A stretch of DNA of 64,000 nucleotides from Bacillus testis (GTDB lineage Bacteria > Bacillota > Bacilli > Bacillales > DSM-1321). The stretch spans positions 750,398 to 814,397 of the forward strand of contig NZ_LN851186.1 in NCBI RefSeq assembly GCF_001243895.1. The letters run 5' to 3'. The notes below the pieces were generated by a model that saw nothing but the letters and a program-made list of their open reading frames with translations, did not search any database and was not told the origin of the DNA. Made by a program: the position numbers and the translations under genes. Position 1 is the first letter of the stretch. Each line of letters opens with the position of its first letter. Shown here in pieces: positions 53,209 through 63,748 of the stretch.

Positions 53209-53501
53209 TACGACAACTTTACATGGAGAGGTGGGCATGCTAGCTTATATGGCCAAGGCCAAGCTTTTTGGCTATGGGATTCTTGGTCAAAACACTACCA
53301 TTCAATATCTTGCAATACTTTTTTGAGAGAATTGGGTGGAGACACTTAAACTCGGATGTAATGAGCACACCAAAACTTATATAGTTTGATAAAAAGTGGC
53401 CAAGCATGCTATAAGTGTAAAAGAGCATTATGCTTTATAATGTTGGGATAATAAAGATAAGATTTGGTCTGATCCCATTATGAGAGGATTTGAAGTAGTG
53501 T

Positions 53502-54482
53502 ATGTTAGATAATTTTTGGCGCAATTTGCCACGGCCTTTTTTTATACTGGCTCCAATGGAAGAAGTGACGGATGTTGTTTTTCGTCATGTAGTGAGTGCA
53601 GCGGCCAGACCTGATGTGTTTTTCACAGAGTTTACAAACTCGGAGAGCTATTGCCATCCTGAGGGGAAGCAAAGTGTGCGTGGACGTTTGACTTTTACAG
53701 AGGATGAACAACCAATAGTAGCCCATATATGGGGGGATAAGCCTGAAAAATTCCGGCAAATGAGTATTGGTATGGCGAAGCAAGGATTTAAAGGGATTGA
53801 TATTAATATGGGATGTCCTGTCCCTAATGTGGCAGGGGATGGAAAGGGAAGCGGCCTGATCCTTCGTCCCGAAGTGGCAGCAGAGTTAATCCAAGCAGCT
53901 AAAGCAGGGGGATTGCCTGTAAGTGTGAAGACAAGGCTTGGTTACACGGAGGTAGGCGAATGGCGCGAATGGCTTACACATATATTGAAACAAGACATTG
54001 CGAATCTTTCTATTCATTTGCGTACAAGAAAGGAAATGAGCCAGGTAGATGCTCACTGGGAGCTTATTCCCGAGATTAAGAAACTGCGTGACGAGGTGGC
54101 GCCGGATACACTTTTAACGATCAATGGGGATATTCCTGACCATCAAACTGGCTTGAAGCTCGCTCACCAATACGGTATTGATGGAATTATGATTGGGCGA
54201 GGCATTTTTCATAATCCATTTGCCTTTGAAAAGGAGCCAAAAGAGCATGATAGCAAGGAGCTGCTGGGTCTCTTAAGATTGCATTTGGATTTATATGATA
54301 AATATTCAAAGGAATTAGAGACGCGTCCTTTTACAGCTCTTCATCGCTTTTTTAAGATCTATGTCAAAGGATTTCGAGGGGCAAGTGGATTAAGAAATCA
54401 ATTGATGAATACCAAGTCAACAAATGAAGTGCGTGCATTGCTCGATCACTTTGAGTCTCTTAATGGGATGGAGAAACAGTAG
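53502..54482 (+). CDS. yfjN: tRNA-dihydrouridine synthase, YfjN-like
   Basis: 326 residues, a TIM-barrel FMN enzyme that reduces uridines in the tRNA D-loop. [14 protein letters not shown] (17-30) is the family start signature. The catalytic Cys105 is in [10 protein letters not shown], and KTRLGY and IMIGRGIF bind FMN. The length fits B. subtilis YfjN (about 325), whose gene lies next to yfjO. Here 9.7 kb of island lies between them. The ribosome site (GAGAGG) is modest. Confidence 0.88.
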   Translation: MLDNFWRNLPRPFFILAPMEEVTDVVFRHVVSAAARPDVFFTEFTNSESYCHPEGKQSVRGRLTFTEDEQPIVAHIWGDKPEKFRQMSIGMAKQGFKGIDINMGCPVPNVAGDGKGSGLILRPEVAAELIQAAKAGGLPVSVKTRLGYTEVGEWREWLTHILKQDIANLSIHLRTRKEMSQVDAHWELIPEIKKLRDEVAPDTLLTINGDIPDHQTGLKLAHQYGIDGIMIGRGIFHNPFAFEKEPKEHDSKELLGLLRLHLDLYDKYSKELETRPFTALHRFFKIYVKGFRGASGLRNQLMNTKSTNEVRALLDHFESLNGMEKQ

Positions 54483-54548
54483 GAGTGTTCTTTAGTCACA
54501 ATCAACAAATGTAGAGTGTCTGTCAAAATGAATGCTAAAATTAAAATG

Positions 54549-54592
54549 AACCCTTGGAACTTGCGAAAATTTCGCATATCTAAGGGTTTTTC
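54549..54592 (+). terminator. Terminator of yfjN
   Basis: AACCCTT (54549-54555) pairs with AAGGGTT (54582-54588); an inner TGCGAAA/TTTCGCA extends it. Five Ts follow. Confidence 0.85.
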
Positions 54593-54707
54593 CATTATTT
54601 AGGATTAATTATCTATTATTTTATTATTCAAATAATTCTAATTATTCATGTTACTGCCTTCCCTCTATTCTATAATGAATAAAAATAGTCTAGTGGGAGG
54701 GAAAGTA

Positions 54708-56369
54708 TTGAAGAAAAAATTAATAGTGCCTATTATTCTTTCGTCTGCTATGTTGGTAGGTTCTGCTCCGGTTGGAAGTGTTTTTGCACAGCCAGTTCAT
54801 TCAAGTGCAGTAAGCAAGAATTGGAATGAGAGAGCGAGTGTTCCGGTGTTCGTGAAGGAGCGGTTCACTGAGAAATACGCTTCTAGTACACCTTCCGAGG
54901 CAGTCAAGTATTTGAAAAATCACCAGGAGAAAACGGGAATTAGTAATCCAGAGAAACACTTGAAGGTAAAAGATGTGCAAAAAGATGATTTAGGCATGAC
55001 CCATGTCCGTTTCATTCAATCAGTAAACGAAGTAGAAGTTGAAGGATCCGACATTATCGTCCACTTCAATAAGGATAATGAAGTGGTATCCGTGAACGGA
55101 AGGTTGAACCAGACGCTTGCCGACTCTAAAGTGAACACAGAAGCCTCTATAAGCAGTAAAGCTGCACTAAAAGCAGCTCTGTCTTCTGTGAAAGCCCCCG
55201 AAGAGCTTACATACGAACCGACGGCTGAGCTGGTTGTCTATCCTTTTGCGGGAGAAAATCATACAGCTTATAAAGTAAATGTCAACTTCATGGGAGATGA
55301 GCCTGGAAACTGGTTTGTCTTTGTGGATGCAAAAACGGGTGAGGTTATTGATCAGTATAATGGTTTAATGCATGCCGATGAAATGAAAACACAAAAAGGA
55401 ACAGGAATTGGTGTCCATGGGGAACGGAGGGAATTGCATATTACCCGAGTGAAAGAAAAGAATGCTGGAACTAATTTTTCGTTAGCGGACTACTCCCATG
55501 CTAATCTTGGCGGGATCGAAACGTATGATGCAAAAAACGATAACATTTCCAGCAATGACACCCTTTATGTTGGGCATTCAGCTGCTTTTATAAAAGAGTA
55601 TGATCGGGCTGCTGTCGATGCGCATTATAATTCTGAAAAGGTGTATGAGTATTTTCTAAAGGAACATGGCCGCAATTCACTTGATGGCAATGGGATGGCG
55701 ATCATTTCTAAAGTCCACTATGGCAACAACTATAATAATGCTTCTTGGAATGGACGGTGGATGACCTATGGTGATGGGGATGGTGAGTTTATGATCTCTC
55801 TATCAGCTGGCCTTGATGTAGCTGCGCACGAGATGACGCATGGTGTCATTACTCATTCGGCAAACTTAGTTTACCGAAATCAATCTGGGGCATTAAATGA
55901 ATCTTTTGCTGACGTATTTGGTGTACTTATTGACGATCGTAACTGGGAAATGGGTGAGGATATCATGGCACCAGCTGCTAAAGCTGAAGGTGTGACTGTG
56001 TTGCGCAGCTTGAGTAATCCAAACAGTGTTGTCGTCAGCAATGAACAGAGAAGAGCGTATAGTACAAATGGCGGTGTCTACCCAGACCATATGGACGAGT
56101 TTTATCATATGCCAACTTCGGTAGATGGGGGCGGAGTCCATGTTAATTCATCCATTACAAACCATGCTGCATACTTGATCGGACAAGAACTTGGAAGAGA
56201 AAAACTAGGTAAAATCTACTATCGTGCCTTAACTGTTTATTTAACTTCGAATTCCGATTTTAGCGATGCGCGAAACGCGATTGTTCAGTCTGCAATTGAC
56301 CTTTATGGTGAAGGCAGCGAAGAAGAAGAGGCCGTTCACTCTGGTTTTGATGCGGTGGGAATCTATTAA
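54708..56369 (+). CDS. npr: Neutral metalloprotease (bacillolysin, thermolysin family M4)
   Basis: 553 residues from the TTG at 54708, six bases after GGGAGGG; an upstream in-frame ATG lacks a ribosome site. Signal peptide: MKKKLIVPIILSSAMLVG, cleavage near SVFA (27). FTP/PepSY propeptide: about 50-220. Mature enzyme: from about 225, with HEMTH (374-378) binding zinc, third ligand Glu398 (ALNESFADVFG) and proton-donor region GGVHVNSS. It is an extracellular general protease. A possible -10 TATAAT lies at 54671-54676. Confidence 0.93.
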   Translation: MKKKLIVPIILSSAMLVGSAPVGSVFAQPVHSSAVSKNWNERASVPVFVKERFTEKYASSTPSEAVKYLKNHQEKTGISNPEKHLKVKDVQKDDLGMTHVRFIQSVNEVEVEGSDIIVHFNKDNEVVSVNGRLNQTLADSKVNTEASISSKAALKAALSSVKAPEELTYEPTAELVVYPFAGENHTAYKVNVNFMGDEPGNWFVFVDAKTGEVIDQYNGLMHADEMKTQKGTGIGVHGERRELHITRVKEKNAGTNFSLADYSHANLGGIETYDAKNDNISSNDTLYVGHSAAFIKEYDRAAVDAHYNSEKVYEYFLKEHGRNSLDGNGMAIISKVHYGNNYNNASWNGRWMTYGDGDGEFMISLSAGLDVAAHEMTHGVITHSANLVYRNQSGALNESFADVFGVLIDDRNWEMGEDIMAPAAKAEGVTVLRSLSNPNSVVVSNEQRRAYSTNGGVYPDHMDEFYHMPTSVDGGGVHVNSSITNHAAYLIGQELGREKLGKIYYRALTVYLTSNSDFSDARNAIVQSAIDLYGEGSEEEEAVHSGFDAVGIY

Positions 56370-56544
56370 TGAAGAGGACTAGAGAAAAACTTTGAGTTGA
56401 TGTTATTTTAATAATAAAATGTCTTTTTGGAATCCCTTAGACGATGAGTTTGAGGGGTTTTTTTATGGTTTTAAAAGGAGTGTGGAATATTAAATAGGAA
56501 ATAAAAGTCCTCGATTTACCTGATTTCCAGTGATTTCTTTGAGA

Positions 56545-56847
56545 AATTAAGAACAAGAATTTGTAATCTTGACAGCAGTAAGAGAAGAATTTAAAAACTT
56601 TACATTGCATATAAAACAACAACCAATTTTGTAGATGTTGTTCCTCAGAAGAGTAGACTTCGTTTAAGCCTTCATATGGCTGGCTTTTGATAAAATACAT
56701 GACCCACAAGGAATATGTAAGGATATAACTAATCTTGGTAGATGGAGCAATGGTGACGTAGAGTTTGGTATTTCGGATGAAAATGAAATCAAATATGTAA
56801 TGTTCCTGATACAACAGCCCTTTGGAAAACATCGGGATGGAGATTAA
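56545..56847 (+). pseudogene. Remnant of a DUF5655-domain protein
   Basis: Two frames joined by a shift read AYKTTTNFVDVVPQKSRLRL, then (other frame) DKIHDPQGICKDITNLGRWS and NGDVEFGISDENEIKYVM, ending GD and TAA at 56845-56847. This is the C-terminal DUF5655 pattern (NFVDVVPQKxRLRLSLN ... DPxGxCKDVTxxGRWGNGDVE). The start is missing. DUF5655 is often found with nuclease-like or DNA-binding domains. The gene is dead here. Confidence 0.6.
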
Positions 56848-56884
56848 ATAGATAAATACATAATCAGAAAAATGTTTAAAGGGT

Positions 56885-56917
56885 AAATGACTGCTGAGGC
56901 CTCAGCAGTCATTTTTT
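56885..56917 (+). terminator. Terminator-like perfect palindrome
   Basis: AAATGACTGCTGAGG (56885-56899) is followed at once by its complement CCTCAGCAGTCATTT (56900-56914) and more Ts. It probably ended the decayed DUF5655 gene. The stretch 56918-57044 holds nothing else clear. Confidence 0.75.
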
Positions 56918-57044
56918 AGGATAGTGAATTACGGATCAATATTCCAAGCATAATAATGAAATTGCATTCATCTCATAGAGTTTCTTCAAAAGATTTTCTA
57001 TCTAATCTTGATGAATCAGCTGAAAGAATGGACTCCACCAATCT

Positions 57045-58136
57045 TTATTCTGCTTCTAATTCTTTTACAGTTTCGCCTTCGATTAAAACGGGTTGATAAT
57101 AGGTTTCGTTGGGTAAATCCTTCTTTCCTTGTAATTTCTTTATGACCCAATCAGCTGCATCACGTCCCATTTGTTCTTGTGGGTGTGTTAATGTTGTTAG
57201 TTTTATATTCGCATTTTGGGCGATATAAGAATTGTCCTGGCCGATAATGGATAGTTGTTCGGGAATGGAAATATCAAGTTGTCTACATACATTGGCTACT
57301 TCGAAACCTACTTCGTCGTTATAGCAAACAATTGAGGTCAATTCGTCTATATTTTCACTTAGGAACTTCTTTAAATTAGTAGATAGGTCCTGCTTCGTCT
57401 CTGTGTTAAATGAAAGAACGTGCTCTGGACGAAATCTTAATTTGGCTTCGCCGAGCGCTTTTATATAACCCTTCATTCGATACTTTCCTTGTAAATCATC
57501 CGTTTTTGAAATAAGTCCAATTTGTGTGTGTCCTTTTGAAATCAATTCTTTAGTTGCGAGATAGCTAGATCGCACATCATCGAGACAAAGGAAGGGGACG
57601 CTTAATTCTTCATAATATGCATTGATCATGATGAAGGGCACGTCCTGTTCCTTGAACGACAAGTAGTAAGCAATATTTGGATTGTAAAGATTGCTCTTTG
57701 TAGGTTCAACAATCAAACCATCTACGCCAAATGACAACATCATTTCTAAAGCTCTTTTTTCTTGTTCGACATCATTATTGGTACTAGCTAATAATAACGA
57801 ATAATTATCTTCATTTAATCTTCCTTCAATTCCGCGGATAATGGACGGGAAAATATAATCAGAAATATAGGTTGTGATTACACCGATTGTTCTATTTTTT
57901 GAATGATTTCCGGATTTTGATTGATATTGGTTGCTGACATAAGTGCCAGATCCTTTTTCACTTCTTAAGAACCCTTCATTCGAGAGTTCTAAAATGGCCT
58001 TTCGAACAGTTTGTCTGCTAACCTTGTACTTTTCTTGCAGAGCGGATTCAGTGGGGATTTGTTCGCCTACACTATAGTCTCCTGAAAGAATTTTGCTTTT
58101 TATATCATCAATGATGACCTGATACTTTGGTTTCAT
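57045..58136 (-). CDS. araR: Arabinose operon repressor AraR
   Basis: 363 residues. A GntR-type winged helix (1-70, with TESALQEKYKVSRQTVRKAI) is fused to a LacI/GalR-type sugar-binding domain (about 82-360). This chimeric plan is diagnostic of AraR. It represses ara genes until L-arabinose binds. It is divergent from araB, and an operator lies in front of each gene. The start at 58134-58136 follows GGAAG. Confidence 0.93.
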   Translation of the reverse strand: MKPKYQVIIDDIKSKILSGDYSVGEQIPTESALQEKYKVSRQTVRKAILELSNEGFLRSEKGSGTYVSNQYQSKSGNHSKNRTIGVITTYISDYIFPSIIRGIEGRLNEDNYSLLLASTNNDVEQEKRALEMMLSFGVDGLIVEPTKSNLYNPNIAYYLSFKEQDVPFIMINAYYEELSVPFLCLDDVRSSYLATKELISKGHTQIGLISKTDDLQGKYRMKGYIKALGEAKLRFRPEHVLSFNTETKQDLSTNLKKFLSENIDELTSIVCYNDEVGFEVANVCRQLDISIPEQLSIIGQDNSYIAQNANIKLTTLTHPQEQMGRDAADWVIKKLQGKKDLPNETYYQPVLIEGETVKELEAE

Positions 58137-58194
58137 TATTGCTTAATCACTTCCTTCAAAGTTGTTCTTCTCTTCAATTATACTTACTCTGAAT

Positions 58195-58210
58195 ATTTGT
58201 ATGTACATAT
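58195..58210. promoter_or_regulatory. AraR operator near araR
   Basis: ATTTGTATGTACATAT agrees with the B. subtilis AraR box (ATTTGTACGTACAAAT) at 14 of 16 positions. It lies about 60 bases upstream of the araR start, so it probably gives autoregulation. Confidence 0.75.
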
Positions 58211-58347
58211 TTTAATTTGAATGTATATAGATTAGACTAGTTTACCTCAATTCCATAAAATAGTACAAATAATGACTATTTTCCCTAAGTATTTTTGTTG
58301 AATTGATTGAATCAACTCGTGATTTGTTAGTACTTATTTTATTAAGT

Positions 58348-58376
58348 TTGACAAATGTACGTACAAAAAATATAAT
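58348..58376 (+). promoter_or_regulatory. araB promoter with AraR operator in the spacer
   Basis: TTGACA (58348-58353) and TATAAT (58371-58376) are perfect sigma-A elements with 17-base spacing. The spacer holds the palindrome TGTACGTACA (58356-58365; extended AAATGTACGTACAAAA), an AraR box. AraR binding here would exclude RNA polymerase. Confidence 0.9.
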
Positions 58377-58418
58377 GGGGTTGTTATTAAAGAAAGCGTC
58401 TCCATTTGATTGTAACTG

Positions 58419-58433
58419 TTGAAAACGCTATCA
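58419..58433 (+). promoter_or_regulatory. cre site in the araB leader
   Basis: TTGAAAACGCTATCA fits the CcpA consensus WTGNAANCGNWNNCW at every fixed position. It lies about 40 bases after the predicted transcription start, just before the araB ribosome site. Confidence 0.8.
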
Positions 58434-58447
58434 GAAGGGGGATTTAT

Positions 58448-60082
58448 GTGAAAACGAATGGATTAAATATTAAAGAAGCAATTACTAAGGGAGAAACTTC
58501 ACTTGGAATTGAATTTGGATCTACTCGTATCAAGGCTGTATTAATTGATACTAGTTTTGAAACAATTGCATCTGGAAGTTATGAGTGGGAAAACCGCTTA
58601 GAAGATGGATTTTGGACGTACAACTTAGTGGATATTATCACTGGTCTTCAATCAGCTTATAGTGAAATGAAGCAAGAAGTTGAACGAAATTATGGGATCA
58701 CCATCCGGACAATTGGTTCTATTGGATTTTCTGCCATGATGCACGGATATATGGCTTTTGATAAAACTGGTGAGCTACTTGTACCATTTCGGACTTGGCG
58801 TAATGCAACAACCAGTATAGCAGCAAAAGAATTGACGGATAAATTAGAATTTAACATTCCTGAACGCTGGAGTATTGCTCATTTGTATCAAGCAATATTA
58901 AACGGAGAGAAACATGTCCGACGCATCGATTTTATAACTACTTTAGCCGGATATATTCACTGGCTGCTGACTGGTAATAAAGCAATTGGCATTGGAGATG
59001 CTTCAGGTATGTTTCCGATTGATGAAACAACGCAAAATTATGATGAATCCATGGTCAAGCAGTTTGATGCTCTAATTGCAAACAAAGATTATCCTTGGAA
59101 GTTAAAAGATATTCTCCCAAAAGTCTATATTTCAGGAGAGCAAGCAGGCGAGTTAACCGCTATTGGCGCAAAAATTCTTGATAGATCACAAAATTTACAA
59201 CCAGGAATTCCATTTTGCCCGCCAGAAGGTGATGCTGGAACAGGAATGGTTGCTACGAATAGTGTAAGGAAACGTACTGGAAACGTCTCAGTAGGAACTT
59301 CCGTTTTTGCCATGATTGTTTTAGAGAAAGAACTTTCGAAAGTGTATCCAGAAATTGATTTGGTAACTACACCAAATGGTAGTCCAGTTGCAATGGTCCA
59401 TGCTAATAACTGTTCAAGTGATATAAATGCTTGGCTTGGCTTGTTCCGTGAATTTTCTGAGGCAGTGGGACAAAAGATTGAAACGAGCAAATTATTCGAA
59501 GTGATGTTGAATAAAGCTTTGGAAGCTGAACCAGATGGTGGTGGTTTGCTAAGCTACGGTTATTTCTCTGGTGAAAATATCACAGGATTAGAGAAAGGTA
59601 GACCGCTATTTGTCCGATTTCCTGATAGTAAATTTAATTTACCAAACTTTATGCGGGCACATCTTTTTTCTGCTTTTAGTGCTTTGAAAATTGGAATGGA
59701 TATTTTGACTAAGAATGAAAATGCCACAATTGATCGCATTTTAGCTCACGGTGGTTTATTTAAAACTCCTGTTGTTGGTCAAAAAATTCTTGCGGCTGCA
59801 ATAGATGCTCCGGTTTCAGTTATGGCAACAGCTGGGGAAGGCGGTGCATGGGGAATTTCGCTTCTTGCTTCTTACATGATAAACAAAGATTACAGAGAAA
59901 GCTTGGAAGAATTTCTTGATGAAAAAGTCTTTAAAGAGGTTGATGGGCAAGAAATTTACCCGGATAGATTTGATGTTAAAGGATTTGAAGAATTTATTGA
60001 GAGATACAAAAACGGTTTAAGAATTGAGAGGGCAGCTGTAGATCATTTAGTTAGTGGGAAATTGGAGGGATTGACGTGTTAG
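58448..60082 (+). CDS. araB: L-ribulokinase-type FGGY carbohydrate kinase
   Basis: 544 residues from the GTG at 58448 behind AGAAGGGGG; an upstream in-frame TTG overlaps the cre site. It is a two-domain FGGY kinase with [16 protein letters not shown] (18-33) at the N-terminal phosphate site and [14 protein letters not shown] and [15 protein letters not shown] in the second domain. By operon position it phosphorylates L-ribulose. The sequence is of the lactobacillus/enterococcus-like type, different from the B. subtilis AraB. It overlaps araD by seven bases. Confidence 0.9.
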   Translation: MKTNGLNIKEAITKGETSLGIEFGSTRIKAVLIDTSFETIASGSYEWENRLEDGFWTYNLVDIITGLQSAYSEMKQEVERNYGITIRTIGSIGFSAMMHGYMAFDKTGELLVPFRTWRNATTSIAAKELTDKLEFNIPERWSIAHLYQAILNGEKHVRRIDFITTLAGYIHWLLTGNKAIGIGDASGMFPIDETTQNYDESMVKQFDALIANKDYPWKLKDILPKVYISGEQAGELTAIGAKILDRSQNLQPGIPFCPPEGDAGTGMVATNSVRKRTGNVSVGTSVFAMIVLEKELSKVYPEIDLVTTPNGSPVAMVHANNCSSDINAWLGLFREFSEAVGQKIETSKLFEVMLNKALEAEPDGGGLLSYGYFSGENITGLEKGRPLFVRFPDSKFNLPNFMRAHLFSAFSALKIGMDILTKNENATIDRILAHGGLFKTPVVGQKILAAAIDAPVSVMATAGEGGAWGISLLASYMINKDYRESLEEFLDEKVFKEVDGQEIYPDRFDVKGFEEFIERYKNGLRIERAAVDHLVSGKLEGLTC

Positions 60083-60771
60083 AAAAGCTGAAAGAAGAAG
60101 TATTTCAAGCGAATTTAGAGTTGCCTAGACAGGGCCTCGTAAAATACACATGGGGCAATGCGAGTGCTATTGATCGTGAAAGTGGTCTTTTTGTTATCAA
60201 ACCTAGCGGTGTTGATTATAAAACGATGAAAGCAAGTGATATGGTGGTTGTTGATTTAGAGGGCAATGTTGTTGAAGGAGAGTTTAACCCTTCATCAGAC
60301 ACACCTACACACGCAGTAATGTATAGCCATTACCCAGAAATCGGTGGAATTGTGCACACTCATTCAACTTGGGCAACAATTTGGGCTCAAGCAGGTCTGG
60401 ATGTTCCAGCGATGGGGACCACTCACGCTGACACATTCTATGGCTCAATCCCATGTGCCCGTTTCTTGACACAAGAGGAAATCAATCGTGGTTACGAAGT
60501 GGAAACTGGCAAAGTCATCATTGAAACATTTGAAGAGCGGGGGTTAGATGTTCTAGCAGTTCCTGGTGTCTTGCTTCATGGCCACGGTCCATTTACTTGG
60601 GGCAAAGATGTAAAATCAGCGGTAATGAATAGTGTGGTGTTAGAAGAAATTTCGAGGATGAATTTATTCACACGAGAATTAAATCATTTTGCTGAAGAAT
60701 TACCACAACGTATTTTAGATAAACACTATCTACGAAAACATGGCGAGCATGCCTATTATGGGCAAAAATAA
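60076..60771 (+). CDS. araD: L-ribulose-5-phosphate 4-epimerase
   Basis: 231 residues, a class II aldolase-fold enzyme that converts L-ribulose-5-phosphate to D-xylulose-5-phosphate. Zinc ligands are in [12 protein letters not shown] (94-105) and [30 protein letters not shown] (27-46) binds phosphate. The start is GTG at 60076 with TTGGAGGG upstream, inside the end of araB. Confidence 0.95.
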   Translation: MLEKLKEEVFQANLELPRQGLVKYTWGNASAIDRESGLFVIKPSGVDYKTMKASDMVVVDLEGNVVEGEFNPSSDTPTHAVMYSHYPEIGGIVHTHSTWATIWAQAGLDVPAMGTTHADTFYGSIPCARFLTQEEINRGYEVETGKVIIETFEERGLDVLAVPGVLLHGHGPFTWGKDVKSAVMNSVVLEEISRMNLFTRELNHFAEELPQRILDKHYLRKHGEHAYYGQK

Positions 60772-60804
60772 TAGAAACTATCAAACTAAGAAAAGAGGAT
60801 CATT

Positions 60805-62229
60805 ATGTCAACAACAGGAACAAAAGAATTTTGGTTTGTCGTAGGTTCACAGCATCTTTATGGAGAAGAAACATTGGCAGAAGTTAAAGCACATGCACAA
60901 ATGATGACCGATGCATTAAATGAAAGCGGCATCTTGCCATACCCACTTGTATTGCAAGATTTAGCTGTTAGTGCAGATAAAATTACACGTATCATGAAAG
61001 AAGTCAATTATCGTGATGAAGTTGCTGGTGTTATCACTTGGATGCACACTTTCTCGCCTGCGAAAATGTGGATCCGCGGAACAAAGTTACTACAAAAACC
61101 ATTACTTCATTTAGCAACACAATTTAATGAAAGTATTCCTTGGGAAACGATTGATATGGACTTTATGAACCTAAACCAATCAGCTCATGGTGACCGTGAA
61201 TATGGGTTCATTAATGCTCGGTTGAACAAACAGAATAAAGTTGTAGTAGGGTACTGGCAACGTGCTGAAGTGCAACAGCAAATCGCAGAATGGATGGACG
61301 TAGCGGTTGCTTATAACGAAAGCTTTAATATTAAAGTGGCTCGTTTCGGTGACAATATGCGAAATGTTGGAGTTACTGAAGGGGATAAGATTGAAGCACA
61401 GATTCAATTTGGATGGACAGTTGACTATTTTGGCATAGGAGACCTTGTTCGATATGTGAATGCTGTCAAAGAGGAAGAAATTGACGATTTATTCACTGAA
61501 TATACGGAACTTTATGACTTTGATTATGGTACATACAGTAAGGAAGATTGGGAAGCTAGCGTAAGAGTGCAAGCAAGCTATGAAATCGCCATTAAACGTT
61601 TCCTTGATGAAGGGGGTTACAATGCCTTCACAACTAATTTCGAAGATTTATATGGTATGAAACAGCTGCCGGGTCTTGCAGTTCAACGTTTAATGGCACA
61701 AGGATATGGCTTTGCGGGTGAAGGAGATTGGAAGACTGCAGCGCTTGATCGCTTACTTAAAGTAATGAGCCATAACCAAGCAACTGGCTTTATGGAAGAT
61801 TACACATATGAATTAGCTGTTGGCCACGAATCTGTCCTTCAATCGCATATGCTCGAAGTAGATCCAACTTTAGCAATGAATAAACCAAGAATTATTGTTT
61901 CTCCATTAGGTATTGGTGATCGTGAAGATCCAGCACGTTTAGTGTTTGACGGTAAAGCAGGAGATGGTGTAGTTGTTTCAATGGCTGACTTTGGTACACA
62001 TTATAAACTATTGATCAATGAAGTTTCAGCATTTGAGCCAACTACTCCAGCGCCAAAACTTCCAGTGGCCCGAGTGCTTTGGAATATTAAGCCGAATTTC
62101 CAAGATGGGGTTAAAGCTTGGATTGAGAATGGTGGCGGTCATCATACAGTTGTTTCATTGAATATAACAACAGACCAAATTGTATCCTATGCGAAGCTTG
62201 TTGACTTGGAATATATAGTGATTAAGTAA
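60805..62229 (+). CDS. araA: L-arabinose isomerase
   Basis: 474 residues, the family length. It converts L-arabinose to L-ribulose with Mn2+. Marks: [19 protein letters not shown] (9-27), [33 protein letters not shown] (metal-site Glu) and [16 protein letters not shown] (metal-site Glu/His), with HHTVVSLN near the end. AAAGAGGA precedes the ATG. A hairpin without a full T-run follows. Confidence 0.97.
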   Translation: MSTTGTKEFWFVVGSQHLYGEETLAEVKAHAQMMTDALNESGILPYPLVLQDLAVSADKITRIMKEVNYRDEVAGVITWMHTFSPAKMWIRGTKLLQKPLLHLATQFNESIPWETIDMDFMNLNQSAHGDREYGFINARLNKQNKVVVGYWQRAEVQQQIAEWMDVAVAYNESFNIKVARFGDNMRNVGVTEGDKIEAQIQFGWTVDYFGIGDLVRYVNAVKEEEIDDLFTEYTELYDFDYGTYSKEDWEASVRVQASYEIAIKRFLDEGGYNAFTTNFEDLYGMKQLPGLAVQRLMAQGYGFAGEGDWKTAALDRLLKVMSHNQATGFMEDYTYELAVGHESVLQSHMLEVDPTLAMNKPRIIVSPLGIGDREDPARLVFDGKAGDGVVVSMADFGTHYKLLINEVSAFEPTTPAPKLPVARVLWNIKPNFQDGVKAWIENGGGHHTVVSLNITTDQIVSYAKLVDLEYIVIK

Positions 62230-62238
62230 TTGTTTCTA

Positions 62239-62270
62239 GTCTCCGAATGGACTTTTCTCCCTTCGGAGAC
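62239..62270 (+). terminator. Hairpin between araA and araE
   Basis: GTCTCCGAA (62239-62247) pairs perfectly with TTCGGAGAC (62262-62270), but AATATAGG follows and not a T-run. It is more likely an RNA-stabilising or partial terminator hairpin. Confidence 0.5.
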
Positions 62271-62317
62271 AATATAGGCAATCTAGAAGTTGAATTTGGA
62301 AAAGATAACTACTAAAA

Positions 62318-62332
62318 ATGAAAGCGTTTAAA
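62318..62332 (+). promoter_or_regulatory. cre-like site upstream of araE
   Basis: ATGAAAGCGTTTAAA fits the CcpA consensus except the last C. It lies about 46-60 bases before the araE start. No AraR box was seen in this gap. Confidence 0.6.
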
Positions 62333-62377
62333 AATATGTAAGTAATAGGGAAACTCGGACAAAGTGAAGGGGGAAAT

Positions 62378-63748
62378 ATGGTCATGAGTAAAGTATCAAG
62401 TAAATTTATCTTCTTCTTTGGTTCATTTGCTGGTATTCTATTTGGTTATGATATTGGAATTATTGCTGGTGCCGAAGGGCATATCCAGCACGACTTTAAT
62501 TTGAGTCCTTTATGGTTAGGAATCGTTGTATCTTCTTTAATGGGTGGAGCGATTATTGGGTCAATTTTAAGTGGTCTATTAGGGGATAAGTTTGGCCGTA
62601 GAAAGTTAATCTTGATTTCATCTCTTATATTTTTTTTGGGAGCGCTCGGCTCAGCGGTTGCACCGGATAAAATTACTTTGACTATTGCTCGTGTCTTTCT
62701 AGGAATAGCAGTCGGTACAGCTTCTTCTTTAGTTCCTGCATACATGTCAGAAATAGCACCAGCAAATATTCGCGGGAAACTGTCAGGTTTGAATCAATTA
62801 ATGATCGTAAGTGGAATGTTATTAAGTTATATCGTGGCTTTCATTTTTGAGCCAATTCCCAATAGCTGGCGATTAATGCTCGGCAGTGCTAGTATTTTTG
62901 CCATCGTATTATACATCGGTATGCTAAAGCTTCCTGAATCTCCTCGTTATTTGATTAAGAATGGTATGGCAGGTAAAGCCCGTGATGTATTAACTTCTCT
63001 TCGCCATTCAAAAGGTGAAGTAGATGCTGAAATTTCAGAGATTACAGATGTTGCCGCACGTGAAGAATCAGGTATTGGTCAATTATTCCATAAGAAATTT
63101 CGCATGGCTTTAATTATCGGGGTTGGGATGGCTACCTTCCAACAAATTCAAGGTGCAAATTCCATCGTTTATTATGCCACAAGTATTGCGCGCAAAGTTG
63201 GTTTATCACCGCATGTAGCTGCTGGATTTACAGTCATTGTCGGTGTGATCTTCGTGGTGACAACCATTATCTTTTTGCAATTTGTTGATAAATATAACCG
63301 CCGTACGATCCTTACTGTAGGTGGCATAGGTATGGCTCTTTCATTCTTTGCGCCAGCAATTCTAGGAGCGTTAAATATTGATGAAGGGGTACTCAATTGG
63401 GTAACGTTAATCTCGCTTTGCTGTTTCATCCTTTGCTATGCGTTTTCTTGGGCACCACTTACCTGGATTATCGTTGGAGAAATTTTCCCGCTTGCTGTAC
63501 GCGGAATCGGCGCAGGGATTTCATCCGCATTCAACTGGACAGGTTCGCTTGCCGTTGGGCTTATTTTCCCTATTCTTGCTGATAAGTTTAGCTTTGGATT
63601 CATATTCTCAACATTCGGTATTATTTGTATTCTAGGATTATTCTTCGTACGTTTTGTAGTAGTAGAAACCAAAGGGCGTAGTCTAGAACAAATCGAAACA
63701 GAAATGGCAGCTCGTTCTCAAAAATCAGTTGAGACAGCTGAAGCCTAA
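62378..63748 (+). CDS. araE: Sugar:H+ symporter, probable arabinose permease
   Basis: 456 residues of the MFS sugar porter family with twelve helices. Signatures: GYDIGIIAGAEGHIQ (22-36), GRRKLILIS after helix 2, PESPRYLIKNG before the central loop (residues about 188-198), QQIQGANSIVYYAT in helix 7 and VETKGRSLEQIE at the C-terminus. By position it imports L-arabinose with protons. ATG 62378 follows GAAGGGGG; an ATG two codons on is also possible. The last 250 bases of the window (63749-64000) hold no gene I can support. Confidence 0.9.
   Translation: MVMSKVSSKFIFFFGSFAGILFGYDIGIIAGAEGHIQHDFNLSPLWLGIVVSSLMGGAIIGSILSGLLGDKFGRRKLILISSLIFFLGALGSAVAPDKITLTIARVFLGIAVGTASSLVPAYMSEIAPANIRGKLSGLNQLMIVSGMLLSYIVAFIFEPIPNSWRLMLGSASIFAIVLYIGMLKLPESPRYLIKNGMAGKARDVLTSLRHSKGEVDAEISEITDVAAREESGIGQLFHKKFRMALIIGVGMATFQQIQGANSIVYYATSIARKVGLSPHVAAGFTVIVGVIFVVTTIIFLQFVDKYNRRTILTVGGIGMALSFFAPAILGALNIDEGVLNWVTLISLCCFILCYAFSWAPLTWIIVGEIFPLAVRGIGAGISSAFNWTGSLAVGLIFPILADKFSFGFIFSTFGIICILGLFFVRFVVVETKGRSLEQIETEMAARSQKSVETAEA

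Noticed and set aside
56934..57015. Terminator for araR (AAGATT/AATCTT)
   Set aside because: Only a 6-bp AT-rich stem; too weak to call.
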